Part shown: one piece after another, positions 23,250 through 36,212 of the stretch
How positions within the stretch are numbered: position 1 is the first letter of the stretch
Layout: each line of letters starts with the position of its first letter
Assembly: GCF_012489685.1 (NCBI RefSeq)
Contig: NC_080046.1
Coordinates: 39,333,176 to 39,397,175, forward strand
Reading direction: 5' to 3'
Length of the DNA stretch: 64,000 nt
DNA from: Lotus japonicus
Lineage: Eukaryota; Streptophyta; Magnoliopsida; Fabales; Fabaceae
The notes under the pieces: generated by a model
Told to the model about the DNA's origin: nothing
The model's input: the letters and a program-made list of their open reading frames with translations, nothing else
Databases searched by the model: none
Translations under genes and position numbers: made by a program

Positions 23250-26200
23250 ATGGCTTCTAATCCTAGCAAGGTCGTTCCTTTGGCTTCTGAGCTCAAGCTG
23301 GACGAATCCAAGCGTGTACCCATCCCAGAGCCACCGAATGAGGAGGAGACGTGGGCTATCTTGAAATCCCAGGTACTCATTCCTTTCTCTGTTAATGGTA
23401 CTTTACGCGCCATTTTAGGTCCTTTAAAAACTGTGAAGCGTGGTAAACCTAATAGTCTTCCTGATGACCACGAATCCTTTCACCCTAGTATTCGAGGTGA
23501 TGAGCTCATTCTGACTTTTCGATCCTCTTATCGCATGCCCTTCTTAGCTGACCCTAAGAGAGCTTTTCGTTCTGCCCCTCTCAATCCATCTGCCAATGAG
23601 GGGGCCTATCTCAAAGGGCTCGACAGAATCGAAGCTCAGAAAAAACAACACTGGAAGGATGTTGAGATCTTCGACTTGATCCAGCTGTCGAGATCTCCTA
23701 TCTCGTATAACCCAGCCATGTTGTTGAGTTCGTTTTATTTTTGGGAGAGGTCCACCAACTGCTTTCATGTCCATTTTGGTATGATCACCCCAACCCTCCT
23801 TGATGTAGCTGTGATCGCTGGCCTATGGCCGATTGGTGATGATTACCATTCTACTTCCGTCCCAACCAAGCCAATTGCAATCTCGACTGATAATGTCTCT
23901 TTTACTCGATTTATTAAGGAGCATTACGTCAAGAAGGGTGACGTATCTGATGCTGAAATGTTGCCTTTCTTTTATACTGGCTTTCTGCTTATGTCTTCTG
24001 AACCAAATCCTTGAGAATCCCTGCCAAACTTTTACCCTTAGCCAACCTGCTTCATGAGGGTCGACAAATTGCCATGGCTAGGCTGGTTCTTGGCAACCTT
24101 TATCAGATGATAAGTGAAGCTGTAGCGGATCTTCGAAATCCCAAAGTCACCTCTCTGAATGCAGCTGGCCCTTTGTGGTTGATTCAACTTTGGCAGAATG
24201 CAGTCTTTGAATCTCTCCTACCGGTCAAAGAAAACCCTCCTCCATTCTCTAACACAAGGATTGATGCCCACCGGCTTGAAACATTGACCCCTCCTTACGA
24301 TGCGTCTAACTTTGAAGCAGACTTTAGGAGGTACTTTACTATGTTTTTCGAACTGAACCACTACCGGTCCAGTTTTTCTCCTTACGGCAAAGCCACTCAT
24401 GGCCCTTTTTGGCTAAGGAATTCTTATCCCAATGCCTATGATCCAAAGTCACTTAAAGAACACCACATCACACTCTGGCAGACCATTCTATCTCCTCGAG
24501 TTTTAACCATAGGATTTGCCAGTAATGATCATACCCTATGTGGCTACAACCCTCAGTTGGTTTCTCGATAATTTGGATTAAGCCAGGCTTTGCCTAATAC
24601 TCTGTTTGATCAAAGCCTTGTCCTTTATCCTGGTGTCGTTACCAGAACCAGCACTTTCGACACCACTGTCCATTTCAATAACAAGAAGCTGCTCAACCTC
24701 AGTCCCTTTCCTTATGTCTCTTCCTGCTATGTCACCAAGGCATTTAAGACATGGTGGTCTGAGTATTGGACTGAGATTTCGATGTCTCTTGTGGATTATC
24801 CTCAATGCATGACTGAAGCTTTTCTTTTGCAGAACCAGACTTCAAAGAAGACCAAAGGTATGCACTTGGCCGAAATCAGTGCTTTCCAAGAAATCTTCAG
24901 TGTGGTATATTTTCCAAGTCTACGCCTCCGAGAAACTATTGCTAGAGCGGCTCAAGTTTTAAGGCAAAAGTGGTAAGCTAAAGCCAAGAAGTCGAAATTG
25001 AGCATTCCTCCTGGCGAGGATGATCTTTCTTTTGTGATTCGAAAAACTGGCTTTAGTTTTCCACCTTGGCCTACTTGCAGGTTCGCTTTAGCTTTCCCTC
25101 TTGTTTTACCCAAATGGGTTGATCATGTTTGTATTAATACCATTCTTAATGAGGCATTGCCTCCTCGGAAGCGAGTGACCTGGACGAAATATCAACTGTG
25201 GAATTTCCCATATTACGTGCCGGTCGAAATCTTCAACCACATATCGCTGAACTCGCGTATTGGTCAAGGTAAACATTTCGAATTGGCTTTTATTGGCTTT
25301 TACTATGCCATCTGTCGCTTAACCTTTCTATTACTTCATTGTTGTAGCTGAAGCCATTCCTCAACCGACTCCCAAGGCATCTCTTCAAGTGCCCCAAGTC
25401 TCTCAGGCTGCCATCGAGATTGATGATGATGAAGATGATGATGGGGTTGCCCTTGCTGACAAGCTTGCTGTGACCAAGGTATCTGTACTCAAGCTTTTTC
25501 TTCTCTTTCTGCGTACGGTTGTTGTACTGATCTTTCGTTCCCTTGTAAAGTGGAAAAAGGAAGGCGACTCCCACCACTTCTGCTAGTCACAAAAAGACTA
25601 AAGGGACTGGTGGCTCAAGCGTGAGCAAGGCTTCTCCAGCCAAGTCTGTTAGCCACCCTGAGACCACTGCTGAAGGGGATGGTGGTCAAACCACTGAAAA
25701 GGTATGATCTTTTTACGAATGTTGTGGCTTCTTTTGATATGTTTCGCCTAGAGAGTTTCTCACTTTCCCTTTGCTTTCTCTCTCAGGGTGAAGCCCAGGA
25801 ACATTCTGCTTCTAGCCCTCCACCTCAGGAAGATTCTCCTGCTCCCAAACCTACTAGGTCCAAATGCAAGCCTGTCGAGAAATCTCCTCAGGTTGCATCC
25901 ACTCCAATGGTTGAGGAGGCTTCACCGGCTAAAGGGAAGAAAACCAAGGCAAAATCTCGTCGCAGGTCTGGAAGTAAACCCTCTCAATTTTCCAAAGGCT
26001 CATCTAACTCTAGTCCTCTTAAGGAGCCTGTTTGCAAGGTAATCATTTGTTGATCATGATTCTTTTATTATGCTTTTTCTTTTTTGTATACCTCCCCAAG
26101 GACTTTCACTTTCCTTCTTCAGAGGGTTGACAAGTCTAAAATGGTTGTTCCTAGAGCCATCTTGATACCTCCTAAACTCCCACCAGTTATTCTGTTGAGT

Positions 26201-27184
26201 TCTTCGAGCAGTTTGGACTCTTCGAGTTCGAGTAGTTTAGATTCCAATGAACTAGACCTTGTGTGGGACAAATTAATGTCCTATTTCAATTCGAAGCCAA
26301 TCGCTTGGCAACACCCTGGTTGTGAACCTTACTACACTAAAGAGTGTCGAGATAACTTTTCTTATTTTCCTCCACAGGATCCTCAAGATACTGCTCCAAC
26401 TGCCCCTGAACAAAACACTCCTCCTGTCGAAGTTCAGCATGATGAAGATGACGTGCCTCCAGTCGTCCAGCATGACCAAGTGATTGTCCCAATGCCTCCT
26501 CCAAAGGCCACTGCTGCTATTGTCCAAACCTCGACACAAGTGAGCCCTTCTCCCAAGGCTAAACAAGACTCTGGTGTTGCTAGGCCTTCTCCACAAGCTA
26601 AAGGGGATTCATCTTCTTCGAAGACTGCGACGTCATCACGTGCATCAAGTGAGAAGCTTGACGCTCTATTTGCTCAAAATCCCCTTGCTGCTATTCAGGG
26701 CTTTCTTGATGGCACTTTTGAGCTCGACTCCCCACCACGCCAAGTTGATGTTGCTGAAACTGCTCAATCAAGTGGGGTGGCCAGTGCTAAACAAATCGAA
26801 GAAAGCCTGGCTAAGCTCAAAGGCATCATCTTCGATGAAGGCTTTCTTGGTCGAATTCAGGCCGACTCCCAACCTAGCCATGAGGTTAAAGAATTGCTCA
26901 ACTTTCTTCTTGCCCAACAACTCGACCAGACTCATTCGGCCAACCTTGCTGGATTTCAGAACTTTCTGACTGATACTTTGGCTGCCTTTGATCAAGACAA
27001 GAGTGTGGGTCAGATTGTAAAGGCTAAGTAAGCACAGGTTACCTCTAGCACAGGTCGAATTTCAGCCATGAAATATGAACTTGTCCAACTGACTGCCAGA
27101 AAGGCCCTGATAGCAGCTGATTTGTCGAGCATTGATGATAGGCTTGATGAACTTCAAAGGGAAATGGCTAAGATGGAGAAGGAC
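23250..27184 (+). pseudogene. Plant mobile domain (PMD) gene, antisense in element F, 5' part
   Basis: Starts MASNPSKVVPL. Residues ~100-600 fit the plant mobile domain (MAIN/MAIL1-like, PF10536): HFGMITPTLLDVAVIAGL, LLHEGRQIAMARLVLGNLY and LWLIQLWQN. Four short introns follow: 25269-25347, about 25479-25550, 25702-25786 and 26039-26122; the first, third and fourth have clean GT-AG ends that keep the frame. After them come basic Pro/Ser-rich exons and a final exon with acidic and coiled-coil segments. Damage: a 1-nt frameshift near 23975 and stops at 23999-24001, 24569-24571, 24974-24976 and 27029-27031; the exon 2/3 join is also out of phase. The last exon is cut at GAGAAGGAC by copia C1 (TSD AGGAC) and resumes at 55946. 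In host proteins PMD acts in silencing and genome stability; its role in transposons is unknown. Confidence 0.83.
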
Positions 27185-28395
27185 TGAAGGTATGAAAAAC
27201 GGTAGAACGGGGGGGTTTGAATAACGTTTTCAAGTAAAAAACTTCCACCTTAAAGATTCTAGCAAATCTTTCGAGAACTTAAGTGCTAAAGATAAGAGAT
27301 AGAAAAGCACACAAGGATTTTTATCCTGGTTCACTTGATAAATCCCTCAAGATAATCCAGTCCACCCGTCAAGGTGATTTCTTCCTTCTTAGAATGAAGG
27401 CAATCCGCTAATCAGGTAAAGTGTTACAACTACACTTGAAACCTACTAGTGACTAACAATTACACTGACTTAGCTCACACTAAGATTCACTCTCTTAGTC
27501 TTCTCTAGGATCCGATCAACCTTGATCTCCTAAAGGAACTAAACAAACTGTTTAACAAAGAATGTTTACAAGAGATTTGCTTCTGAAAAGCTAATAGTAA
27601 ACACAATGAATTTCAGATGAAAGAATGCTTGGAGGTTTTTGAATATAGCTTGTGCTTGTGTAAATTCTTCCAACCGCATCTTTCAATCTTCAGCCTCTAT
27701 TTATACTCCAAGGATTAGGGTTTGAACGCTGCATGGAAATGCTACCGTTGGAGGGCAGTCCTGGAAATTCCAGCTTCTGCTGTGGCTGAGAACGTTAGGT
27801 AGGTCGTCAGGAAGGTACAATTGCTTTTGTACTTGGATAGTGACTTGACCTTTAAACCTAGGAGACTTCTGATCAGGGGAATGCTTCATGTTGGAACTTG
27901 TGAAGCCGGTTGATCAGAGTCAGAGGGAAAGCACAGATCCTCTGACCATTGTATCTTCTGATTCTGAACACAGAGGGAAGTACATGGTCTTCAGAGTTTC
28001 TTGCTTCTAGACATCAGAGTTTCCACTATTCAGCTTCTGGATCTTCAGAGTCTTCTACACCATCAGAACATCTGAACCTTCAGTGTTTCTTGGTTATCAG
28101 AACTTCTGGATCTTCAGAACTTCTAGTGACTGAGTCCTTATTAGAGGTTGTATAACTTCAGGTCTTCTGAAGCATTTCTACTGTTCATGGTGAACATAGA
28201 TGTTGCGAAAGCGTTGCTTGGGTCACTCTTTATGCACAGTGCTTCTGATTTGTGTGAGATTGAATTGAGGTCAGAACCTGTAAATAGCACACTCAGAAAA
28301 ACACGTTAGAGTACCATAATTGTTCATACTCAAATGTTAACTTGTAATCATCAAAACATAAGAGTTGTACTACACGATCAAAACTTGATCTTACA
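27185..28395 (-). repeat. 3' LTR of C1
   Basis: The plus-strand view starts TGAAGGTATGAAAAACGG and ends GATCTTACA. It is rich in TCAGA/TCTGA motifs. Confidence 0.93.
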
Positions 28396-29147
28396 ATCTC
28401 CCCCTTTTTGATGATGACAAAACCAAGATTTTTGATGAACAATTCTTAAACAATAAACTGAATTCACTCAGAGTTTAGGGATATAGAATCAGACTTATCC
28501 TGATGTGAATAGTTTATCTTGCTCAATCTGAATCCAAGTCACAGCTTGATTCTGAGCATAGCTCCCCGTGAATCTAAGACTTAATGAAAACGTTAGAAGA
28601 GTCTAGATTCTGAGCTAAATAAAAATATAAGAGTTCAGAGTGAAGGCGCATGACATAGATGAAATAGAATAATCAGAGCGCATAAGTATTCAGAGTCAAC
28701 AATAAGTGGTATCAGAGTCAACTATATATCAGAGTCAAATATAATCACTTCAGAGGAAGTGGAATGTATTCCTTGTATTTGCCCCACGACACATCTATGG
28801 TCATAAAGGTGGAACTCTTAAATTCTCCAAAATAAAAAAATAAATCACACTAACACATCTTACACATAAAAAACTGGGCGTACTCCCCCTTTTTGTCATA
28901 AGCAAAAAGTATGGGGTGTGAAAAACTTAGCTTGAAGTACAAGGTACTCCCCCTTAGAGAAGGTCTAAGTTTAGGAAAAATGGAGAGAAAAAAAATAAAC
29001 GCGGTAAGAATGAGAGTTACGTGAATTAAAGAATAGAGTTAATGCGAGAGAAGAACGTTTACCACCGGCCACGGGAGTAAAGAGAACTTCAGTTACCAAG
29101 GACGTATCCTTGAGAAACTGCAGGAGCAATAAGAAGCGAATGAAGCT
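28396..29147 (-). other. 3' UTR of C1 with repeated polypurine tracts
   Basis: The functional polypurine tract (minus AAAAAGGGGGAGAT) abuts the LTR at 28396-28409. Further copies of AAGGGGGAG type occur at 28883-28895 and 28947-28954. Six TCAGAG hexamers fall within 28632-28758. No gene in this interval. Confidence 0.75.
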
Positions 29148-29156
29148 TATATAAAG
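29148..29156 (+). promoter_or_regulatory. TATA box of the C1 antisense ORF
   Basis: TATATAAAG, 64 bp upstream of the ATG at 29212. The same placement is seen in C2. Confidence 0.6.
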
Positions 29157-29211
29157 CGGGTTAGAGGAGGGTAAGCTTCACAACTCAATCAATACCATAA
29201 AAAGAAAAAAA

Positions 29212-29604
29212 ATGGCATCATACATGGTAGCACTAGAAGAGCTCAGAAGGAAGGCCTTTGAGGAGGACTTGTTCCTGAACATAAGGCATCCAGAGGGTAC
29301 AAAAACCATAGCAGAGCTGACAAGGACACTGCTAGAGGAGGACCTGCGTCCAAAGTTAAAGAGAGACTTAGAAGAATTCCTTGCCTTCGTGGAGGAAGTG
29401 CAAGAGCTCAGCCAGCTTGAACTGAAGCTGCTGGAAGAAAGGGAAATCATAGAAAAGAAGCTCAAGACTTCAGAAGAAATTCTGGAAAGGGATGAGCTAA
29501 ATGTCAGTCTCAACAACATCCAGTATGCACTGGATCGTCTGGAGAAGGAGAGGTCAGAGCAGCGCCAGGAGTGCAGAAGAATGAGGAGGGATCCTCCATT
29601 CTAG
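29212..29604 (+). CDS. Antisense small ORF of C1 (130 aa)
   Basis: Starts MASYMVALEELRRKAFEEDL and ends MRRDPPF. It is highly charged (Glu/Lys/Arg/Leu-rich), predicted almost wholly helical, with heptad-like coiled coil from about residue 60. There is no signal peptide or membrane segment. It lies between the env-like ORF and the 3' LTR, on the opposite strand to gag-pol, with its own TATA box. It stays fully open although pol and the env-like ORF of the same copy carry at least seven disruptions. Compared with C2, about 20 of 130 residues differ and, by eye, nearly half of the base changes are silent. The N-terminal AFE-DLF block and C-terminal PPF are shared with the ORF at 56537. Function unknown; an RNA- or protein-binding accessory factor is one guess. 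Confidence 0.75.
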   Translation: MASYMVALEELRRKAFEEDLFLNIRHPEGTKTIAELTRTLLEEDLRPKLKRDLEEFLAFVEEVQELSQLELKLLEEREIIEKKLKTSEEILERDELNVSLNNIQYALDRLEKERSEQRQECRRMRRDPPF

Positions 29605-29802
29605 AATTTAGGAAAGAAAAAAAAATATGATGTAAACGCAGTTGATTATAAATGAAATTTTTTTTTGCAATCACAGTGTGACAATATATATATATGCATG
29701 AATAATCACAAACAAACAAAGCAGAATAACTAAAGAAAAAAGAAACATAAGTTAACCAAATAAAACAAAGTTAAAAGAAGAAAAAGCGAAGAGATCCTAA
29801 AA
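29605..29802. other. Convergent spacer between antisense ORF and env-like ORF
   Basis: About 200 bp, AT-rich with a short TATATATATA run, where both genes end facing each other. It probably holds poly(A) signals for both strands; a similar spacer is at 42624-42823. Confidence 0.5.
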
Positions 29803-32693
29803 CTAGGGTTTATCAGATCGACGCAGAAGTTCCATCATCATGTGCTTCATTTCAATTAGCATAGACTCATGAGTGTCAAGACGCTGTTCCATGATGTCGA
29901 GTCTGGACGAGCTTGACTGAGTAGAGCTGGAAGGAACATTCTGAGCAGCTTGAGGAGCTGGAATGGAAGCAGAAGCAGCAGGAGTAAAAACTACTGGTGC
30001 AAGTGCTTGGCATCTAAGGGCTTCAGCCTCATCTTCAAGTCGTTCTGCCTCTAATCTGGCTTGTTCAGCTTGAGCGGCTGCTTGACGTGCAGCTTCTTCT
30101 GCTTGTTCTTGTTTTCTTCTGGCCTCTTCAACAGCTTCAAGAAGCTTATGTCTCTGTTGTTGTTCATGAAGAGCCACCCTTCTTGCGAATCTCTACTTTG
30201 CAGCCTCGATCCTCTGATTTCGTTCCGTAGTCAGATGCTGCATCATAACTAGAACTTGAGCCACTAGCCAAGTGCTCAGACTATTCCACTCTTCAGCCAC
30301 AGAATCAGCGTCCTCACTCAGGTCAGTTCGACCTTGCACATTGCGTAGCATCAATGAAGCTTCATGATTGAAAGTATTGATGCACTCAGAGAGAGAGGTG
30401 GGTCTGAGGTGAGTGTAGGGAACTATAGAGAGGTTGGTTTCTGGAGAGGCTGGGTGATTGCTACTGTGAGCTTCAGAGGCACCTTGGGGAGAGCCAATGT
30501 CAAAGGATTGAACATGAGGTTCAGAGGCTCCAAGGTGTGGTTCAGAAGTGTCAACCAGAGGATTGGGTGATCTAACCGAAGAGTGGTTAGACACAGATTG
30601 TGCTGGGTCTGGTTGAACTGGCTCTTGTTGGACAGGATCAGGTTGAGCCTGGTGAGCCAAAGGGTCTGCCTCATGTAAAGGATTGGCCAAGATAGGTTCA
30701 TCTGGGTCAACTAGACGTTCAGGTCTAGGGCCAGGATATCTCCTGGGCTTGGACAAGTGAGATAATACTCTTCTAGGGTAGACACCTTTTCTTTTCTGAC
30801 CTCCATGAATTTTCTAATTGATTCAGAGTTATTGGAGGGAGAGGAGTCAGTAACATTGGTTGGGAAAGATACAGGTGTATAGGCTGTGGAGGAGTCTGTA
30901 TCAGTGGTTCTGGCAGCCTTACGTGCTGATGCTCTGGGGACAGAGTGATCAGACGTTCTGGGTTCTGGTTCTGGTTGTGGTTGGACAGGAATGGTAAGTG
31001 CAGGTCCAGCGGGTTCAAGAATGATTGGTTCTTGTTGGATTGTGATGGGAAAGGTTGGTTCATCTTGCCTAGAAGGTTGGTTCTGAAGCATGTTCCAGAG
31101 AGGTGCTTCATTTGGAGAAGGTTGGAAAAATGAAGACCTTGGGGAATTTGGTGGAGAGGTGGTTTGTGCAGCTGGTTGGGACTCAGGAATGGGAGTGAGT
31201 GGGTTTGAAGATTGTTTGAGCATAGCAAAAATGGGGAGTGCATCAAATAAATTCAAATCATCATCAGAAGCAGCAGCAGACTTACTTGATGATTGCGCTG
31301 ATGATCTAGTCACTCTGGAAGGAGTTGCAGTCCTTCTGACCACTTGAGCAGCTGGTTCCACCCGGGTAGGCTTCTCAACTATTCTGACTTGCTTCTTTTT
31401 CTTTGGCGGAGGGGGACCATTCTCATTATCACCATCATCACCATCATCTGGCTTGCTGGTTTCATCATGTTTTCTCTTGGGCTGGTCAGCCTTCTTCTTC
31501 TTCTTTAGAGGGACATCTGATTCCTCAGAGGATTCTTCTAAGACCATCTTCCTCTGAACCTTCCTCTTGGGAGGAGAGTCAAACTCTGGAGCTGGAGGCA
31601 GCAGTCAGAAGAATTCATCGACATCAATCTCATAGCCTTGATTCTTCAGATCATCGACGAAGCACCTAATTGCTTCAGGGTTGTCTGCCTAGGTCCACAA
31701 AGGAAAGTCGTTCAGAGGGACTCTTCTTTTTCTGATTTCAAAAGATGTGTCTTCATGAGCAGGAGCTATTTTCTTCTTGACTAGACCCATCTTCTTCAAG
31801 GAATTAGCAGTGAAGACATCACTGACGATGGTGGTCAGATCCTCTGTGCATCCAGCATTGACCATATCTTGCACAAGGTTGCTCTCAATGAAGAGATCTG
31901 ACAGCAATCTCCCAAAGGGAATATATTTGATGGCGGACTTGATGGAGGCAATAGTCCTTGACTTCCTGATACATTCCTTCAGGTAAGAGAACAGGAAGAA
32001 AGGGAGGCAGATCTTCTTCTTGTCTTGGATGAAAACTAGCATTGCCTTCTGGCAGAAGTTGATGTAATCTGGGGAACTGCCATTTGGCCTCTGGTTGATA
32101 CAGTTCAGCAGAATCTTGTGCCAGATTCTGAGCTTGGGATGAAGATCCACCACCTTGTAATCAGTCTTGCCCGGTTTGTAAGTGGTGTACAGGGCCTTGT
32201 TGGTCTCATCCTTCGTTTTGAGTTTCAGCTTCGATTCAGTGAATTGAAATCGATACCCACGTGCAGTGTCTGCACCCAGCAGATTCACGAATGACTTCTC
32301 AGTAATTATGATTCTCCTTCCAGCAATTTGGGAGACCACCTGAGTGTCATCGCAGTCAGCGTGCTTCCAGAACTACTTAACCAATTTGTCATACACCGGT
32401 CCTCGAAGCCTGTTGAAGTAATTCTCCCAGCCCTGAACACGGACTTCAGGACGAAGATCATACCCATTTGCAGCCAGATTGTCGAAGTCGAATCTCCATT
32501 CTGTCAGTACTTGAAGTTCTTCAGGAGCATATACGCAGTGAACGGCACAGCCCCGTTCTGCAATCGGAATTATCTGCTCTTGAGCTTGACCTTGAGCAGG
32601 AGCTTCAGGACCCAGTTGGCCTGTTGCTTGACCCACTACCATGTGAGGGAAACTGGTTGCTTCAGCGGCGTCAGTTCTGGTTTGTCTCACCAT
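29803..32693 (-). pseudogene. Env-like ORF of C1, broken
   Basis: Same protein as the intact C2 frame at 42824-45682, starting MVRQTRT at 32693. Disruptions: a TAG after GPVYDKLVK (about 32373), a TAG after DFPLWT (about 31690), a frameshift near 31605, a 1-nt deletion near 30750 (CPSPG versus CPSPRR in C2) and a TAG after RIEAAK (about 30193). The conserved N-terminal domain (SFVNLLGADTARGYRFQF), Pro/Ser-rich middle and Ala/Glu-rich C-terminal coiled coil remain recognisable. Confidence 0.85.
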
Positions 32694-33136
32694 TGTTGGA
32701 GCGGTTGAAGGTTTAGGGTTGAAGATGAGGTTGAAGGATGAATAGAGGGCGAGAGAGAGATCGTGGGTAAGCGGTTTTTAAAAATACTGAAGAGAGAGAG
32801 TAAAAACCGAAAATGTAGGAGATCGTGTGTGTATAGTGGATTTTGACAAATAACCGTTGTTGATTTAAAAAGCAATTTAAAATCAACGGTTAAAAATTAA
32901 AGACATGATAGTAACAGTAAATACACCTATCACACGCGGGAGAGAAGCACATCAACACTCATTACGACAGACTGTCAGCACGGGCACAAGGAACTATGCA
33001 TCAGTGAAACTGACACACGTTTACTGTCTCAGCTTCAGAGTCAGCACCAATGGGTACATAAACTCTGATTGAGTTACCTTCTGAACTAGACATCTTCTGA
33101 TAAAGAAGTATCATAGTCAGAGGTTCTGATCCATCT
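32694..33136 (-). other. Spacer between pol and env-like ORF of C1
   Basis: About 440 bp of noncoding sequence. It includes ATAACCGTTGTTGATT and the leader of the env-like ORF. No gene seen. Confidence 0.5.
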
Positions 33137-36100
33137 TCATGCTGGACAAAAGTCCATATTCAGATTTTTCAGAATGAAATTAAATCTATCCTCTGCTAAG
33201 GGCTTTGTAAAGATATCTACCCATTGATGGTCAGTATCAACAAACTTCAAAAGAAGTACGCCCTTCTGTACATAATCTCTAATAAAATGATACTTTACCT
33301 CAATGTGTTTTGCCCTTGAATGTAAGATAGGATTCTTACTCAATGAAATTCCAGCAGTGTTATCACAATAGATTGGGATATTGCTCTCAAGGATCTGATA
33401 GTCCTCCAGCTGATGTTTCATCCAGAGCATCTGGGTGCTGCATATTGCTGCTGAGATATATTCTGCCTCTGCAGTTGATAGTGCAATGGTTGATTGCCTC
33501 TTGCTTGCCCATAAGACTAAGTTGCTTCCCAGAAATTGACAATTTCCAGAAGTGCTTTTTCTCTCTGTTCTATCTCCAGCATAGTCAGCATCACAATAAC
33601 CTGAAAGCTTATACTCTGATGTTTTCTTATACATCAAGCCAAGGTTAGTGGTACCTTTCAGTTACCTTAGGATCCTCTTAACAGCAGTTAAGTGGGTTTC
33701 CCTTGGATCTGATTGGAAACGAGCACATAAGTGAACGCTAAACAATATATCTGGCCTAGACGCAGTTAAGTATAGAAGTGAACCTATCATACCACGATAA
33801 AGCTTCTGACATACTTTACCACTTTCATCTTCTTTCTCCAGAATGCATGTAGGATGCATTGGAGTCTTGGCCACTGTAGATTCCAGCATATTGAACTTCT
33901 TCAGAAGTTCTTTAGTGTACTTGCTCTAATGGATATATGTTCCTTCTGGTGTTTGATCAACTTGTATACCCAGAAAGTACTTGAGTTCTCCCATCATACT
34001 CATCTCAAATTCAGCCTGCATCATCTCAGAAAATTCTTTGCATAAAGATTGATTAGCAGAACCAAATATAATATCATCAACATAAATTTGCACAATCAAG
34101 ATATCATCTTTGTAAGTTTTGCAAAAGAGAGTTGTATCTACTTTACCCCTTACAAACTTATTCTCCAGAAGGAATGAGCTGAGTCTCTCATACCATGCTC
34201 TGGGAGCTTGCTTCAGACCATAGAGTGATTTCTTCAACTTGAACACATGGTCTGGTTTCTTTTCATCCTCAAAACCTGGGGGTTGATGAACGTAGATTTC
34301 CTCTGATATATATCCATTTAGGAAGGCACTCTTAACATCCATCTGATGTAGAATTATGTTGTGATTCACTGAGAAAGAGATCAACAGTCTGATTGCTTCT
34401 AGTCTTGCTACTGGAGCAAATGTTTCTGTGTAGTCTATTCCTTCCTGCTGGCTGTAGCCTTGAGCAACAAGCCTTGCCTTGTTTCTGACTACATCTCCTT
34501 TCTCATTCAACTTGTTTCTGAACACCCACTTTGTTCCAATTACATGGACACTCTCAGGCTTCTTCACTAAGCTCCAAACATCGTTCTTGGAGAATTGATT
34601 CAATTCTTCTTCCATGGCCAGAATCCAATCCTTGTCCTGAAGAGCTTCATCTATGGACTTGGGTTCAATTAAGGACACCAATCCTTTCAGACTAAGAAAG
34701 GTCTCTTCAGAAGGTCTGAAGGCTGATCTGGTTCTGACTGGTTCATCTTTGTTTCCCAGAATCAATTCCTTAGGATGAGCTGCAGTGATTCTGCTATTCT
34801 TCAGAGTTTGTGAATCAGAGGGACCAGCTTCTTCTTCTGGATCATCTTCCTCTGGCTCAGCTTCCTCTGGAGCTTTGCCTTTTTCAGAAACATTTATACT
34901 TAAATCTGCAAATTTCTCAACTAGCTTTGACTGGTCAGAGTCAAGCTTATCGTCAAATCTGACATGAATAGATTCTTCAATAGTCTTAGCATCAGTATTA
35001 TAAAATCTAAAGCCTTTAGATCTCTCAGAATAACCAAGTAATAAGCATTTAGAAGACTTAGCATCAAATTTATGCAATCTATCCTTAGTATTAAGAACAT
35101 AGCAAACGCAACCAAAAGGATGAAAGTAAGAAATGTTGGGTTTTATGTTCTTCCACAATTCATAGGGAGTCTTATTCAGAATTGGTCTCACAGAGATTCT
35201 GTTCTGAATGTAACATGTTGTATTTACTGCCTCTGCCCAAAAGTGCTTAGTCATGCCAGTTTCTTGGAGCATGGTTCTAGCCATCTCCTGAAGAGTTCTG
35301 TTCTTCCTCTCAACAACACCATTCTGTTGAGGAGTTCTGGGACAAGAAAAATCATGTGCAATTCCATAGGAATCAAACAGACTCTCAAACTTGTCATTCT
35401 CAAACTCTCCACCATGGTCACTTCTGACACGCACAATCCTACAAGCCTTCTCATTTTGCACTTGGGCTATGAAGGTAGAGAACACAGCATGAGACTCATC
35501 CTTGTGGGTTTGAAACTTTACCCATGTCCAGCGGCTATAGTCGTCAACGATGACCATCCCATATCTCTTGCCACCTATAGACTCAGTTTTCACTGGTCCA
35601 AAAAGGTCGATATGCAGAAGTTCCAACGGCCTTGAGGTTGAGACAACATTCTTAGCCTTGAAAGGGACTTTTGTGAATTTGCCTTTCTGACATGCTTCAC
35701 AAAGAGCGTCTGAAGCGAACTTCAGAGTGGGCAAGCCCCTGACAAGGTTTAGCTTGCTCAGCTGAGAAATCTTTCTCATACTGGCATGCCCTAACCGTCT
35801 ATGCCATACCCATTGCTCTTCATTAACAGACAGAAGGCACTTCACATTCTGAGCCTCCAACTCAGATAATCTGATCTTATATATGTTGTTCTTCCTCTGG
35901 CTGTTAAACAGAACAGAGCCATCGATCTGAGTTACAGCCCGGCAGGACTTTTGATTAAAGATAACGTCATAACCCTTGTTAGCTAATTGACTTATAGACA
36001 ATAAGTTATGAGTTAAGCCGTCTACCAATAACACATTATCAATGCATGGACTACTATCTACACAAATAGTACTAGTACCAACAATTTTACCCTTTTCGTT

Positions 36101-36212
36101 GCCACCAAAGCCAACTTCACCTCCAGGCTTAAGTTTTAGCTCTTGGAACATACGCCTTTCTCCCGTCATGTGACGCGAGCATCCACTGTCCAGATACCAT
36201 GACTGGTGTTTC
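33137..36212 (-). pseudogene. Pol of C1 (protease, integrase, RT, RNase H)
   Basis: Copia order. The protease motif [13 protein letters not shown] lies near the right end; then come the pre-integrase HHCC zinc finger, the integrase core ([22 protein letters not shown]), RT ([30 protein letters not shown]) and RNase H (GYCDADYAGDRTERKSTSG). It has two in-frame nonsense codons: TYIH-stop (CAG to TAG, about 33927) and RILR-stop (TAT to TAA, about 33662). Its gag half lies beyond nested D at 52827-54650. It would make the replication enzymes of the element; it is defective here. Confidence 0.92.

Noticed and set aside
27028..27068. Short intron removing the TAA at 27029-27031 in the PMD gene
   Set aside because: The GT...AG span would be under 40 nt, too short for plant splicing; a CAA to TAA change explains the stop better.
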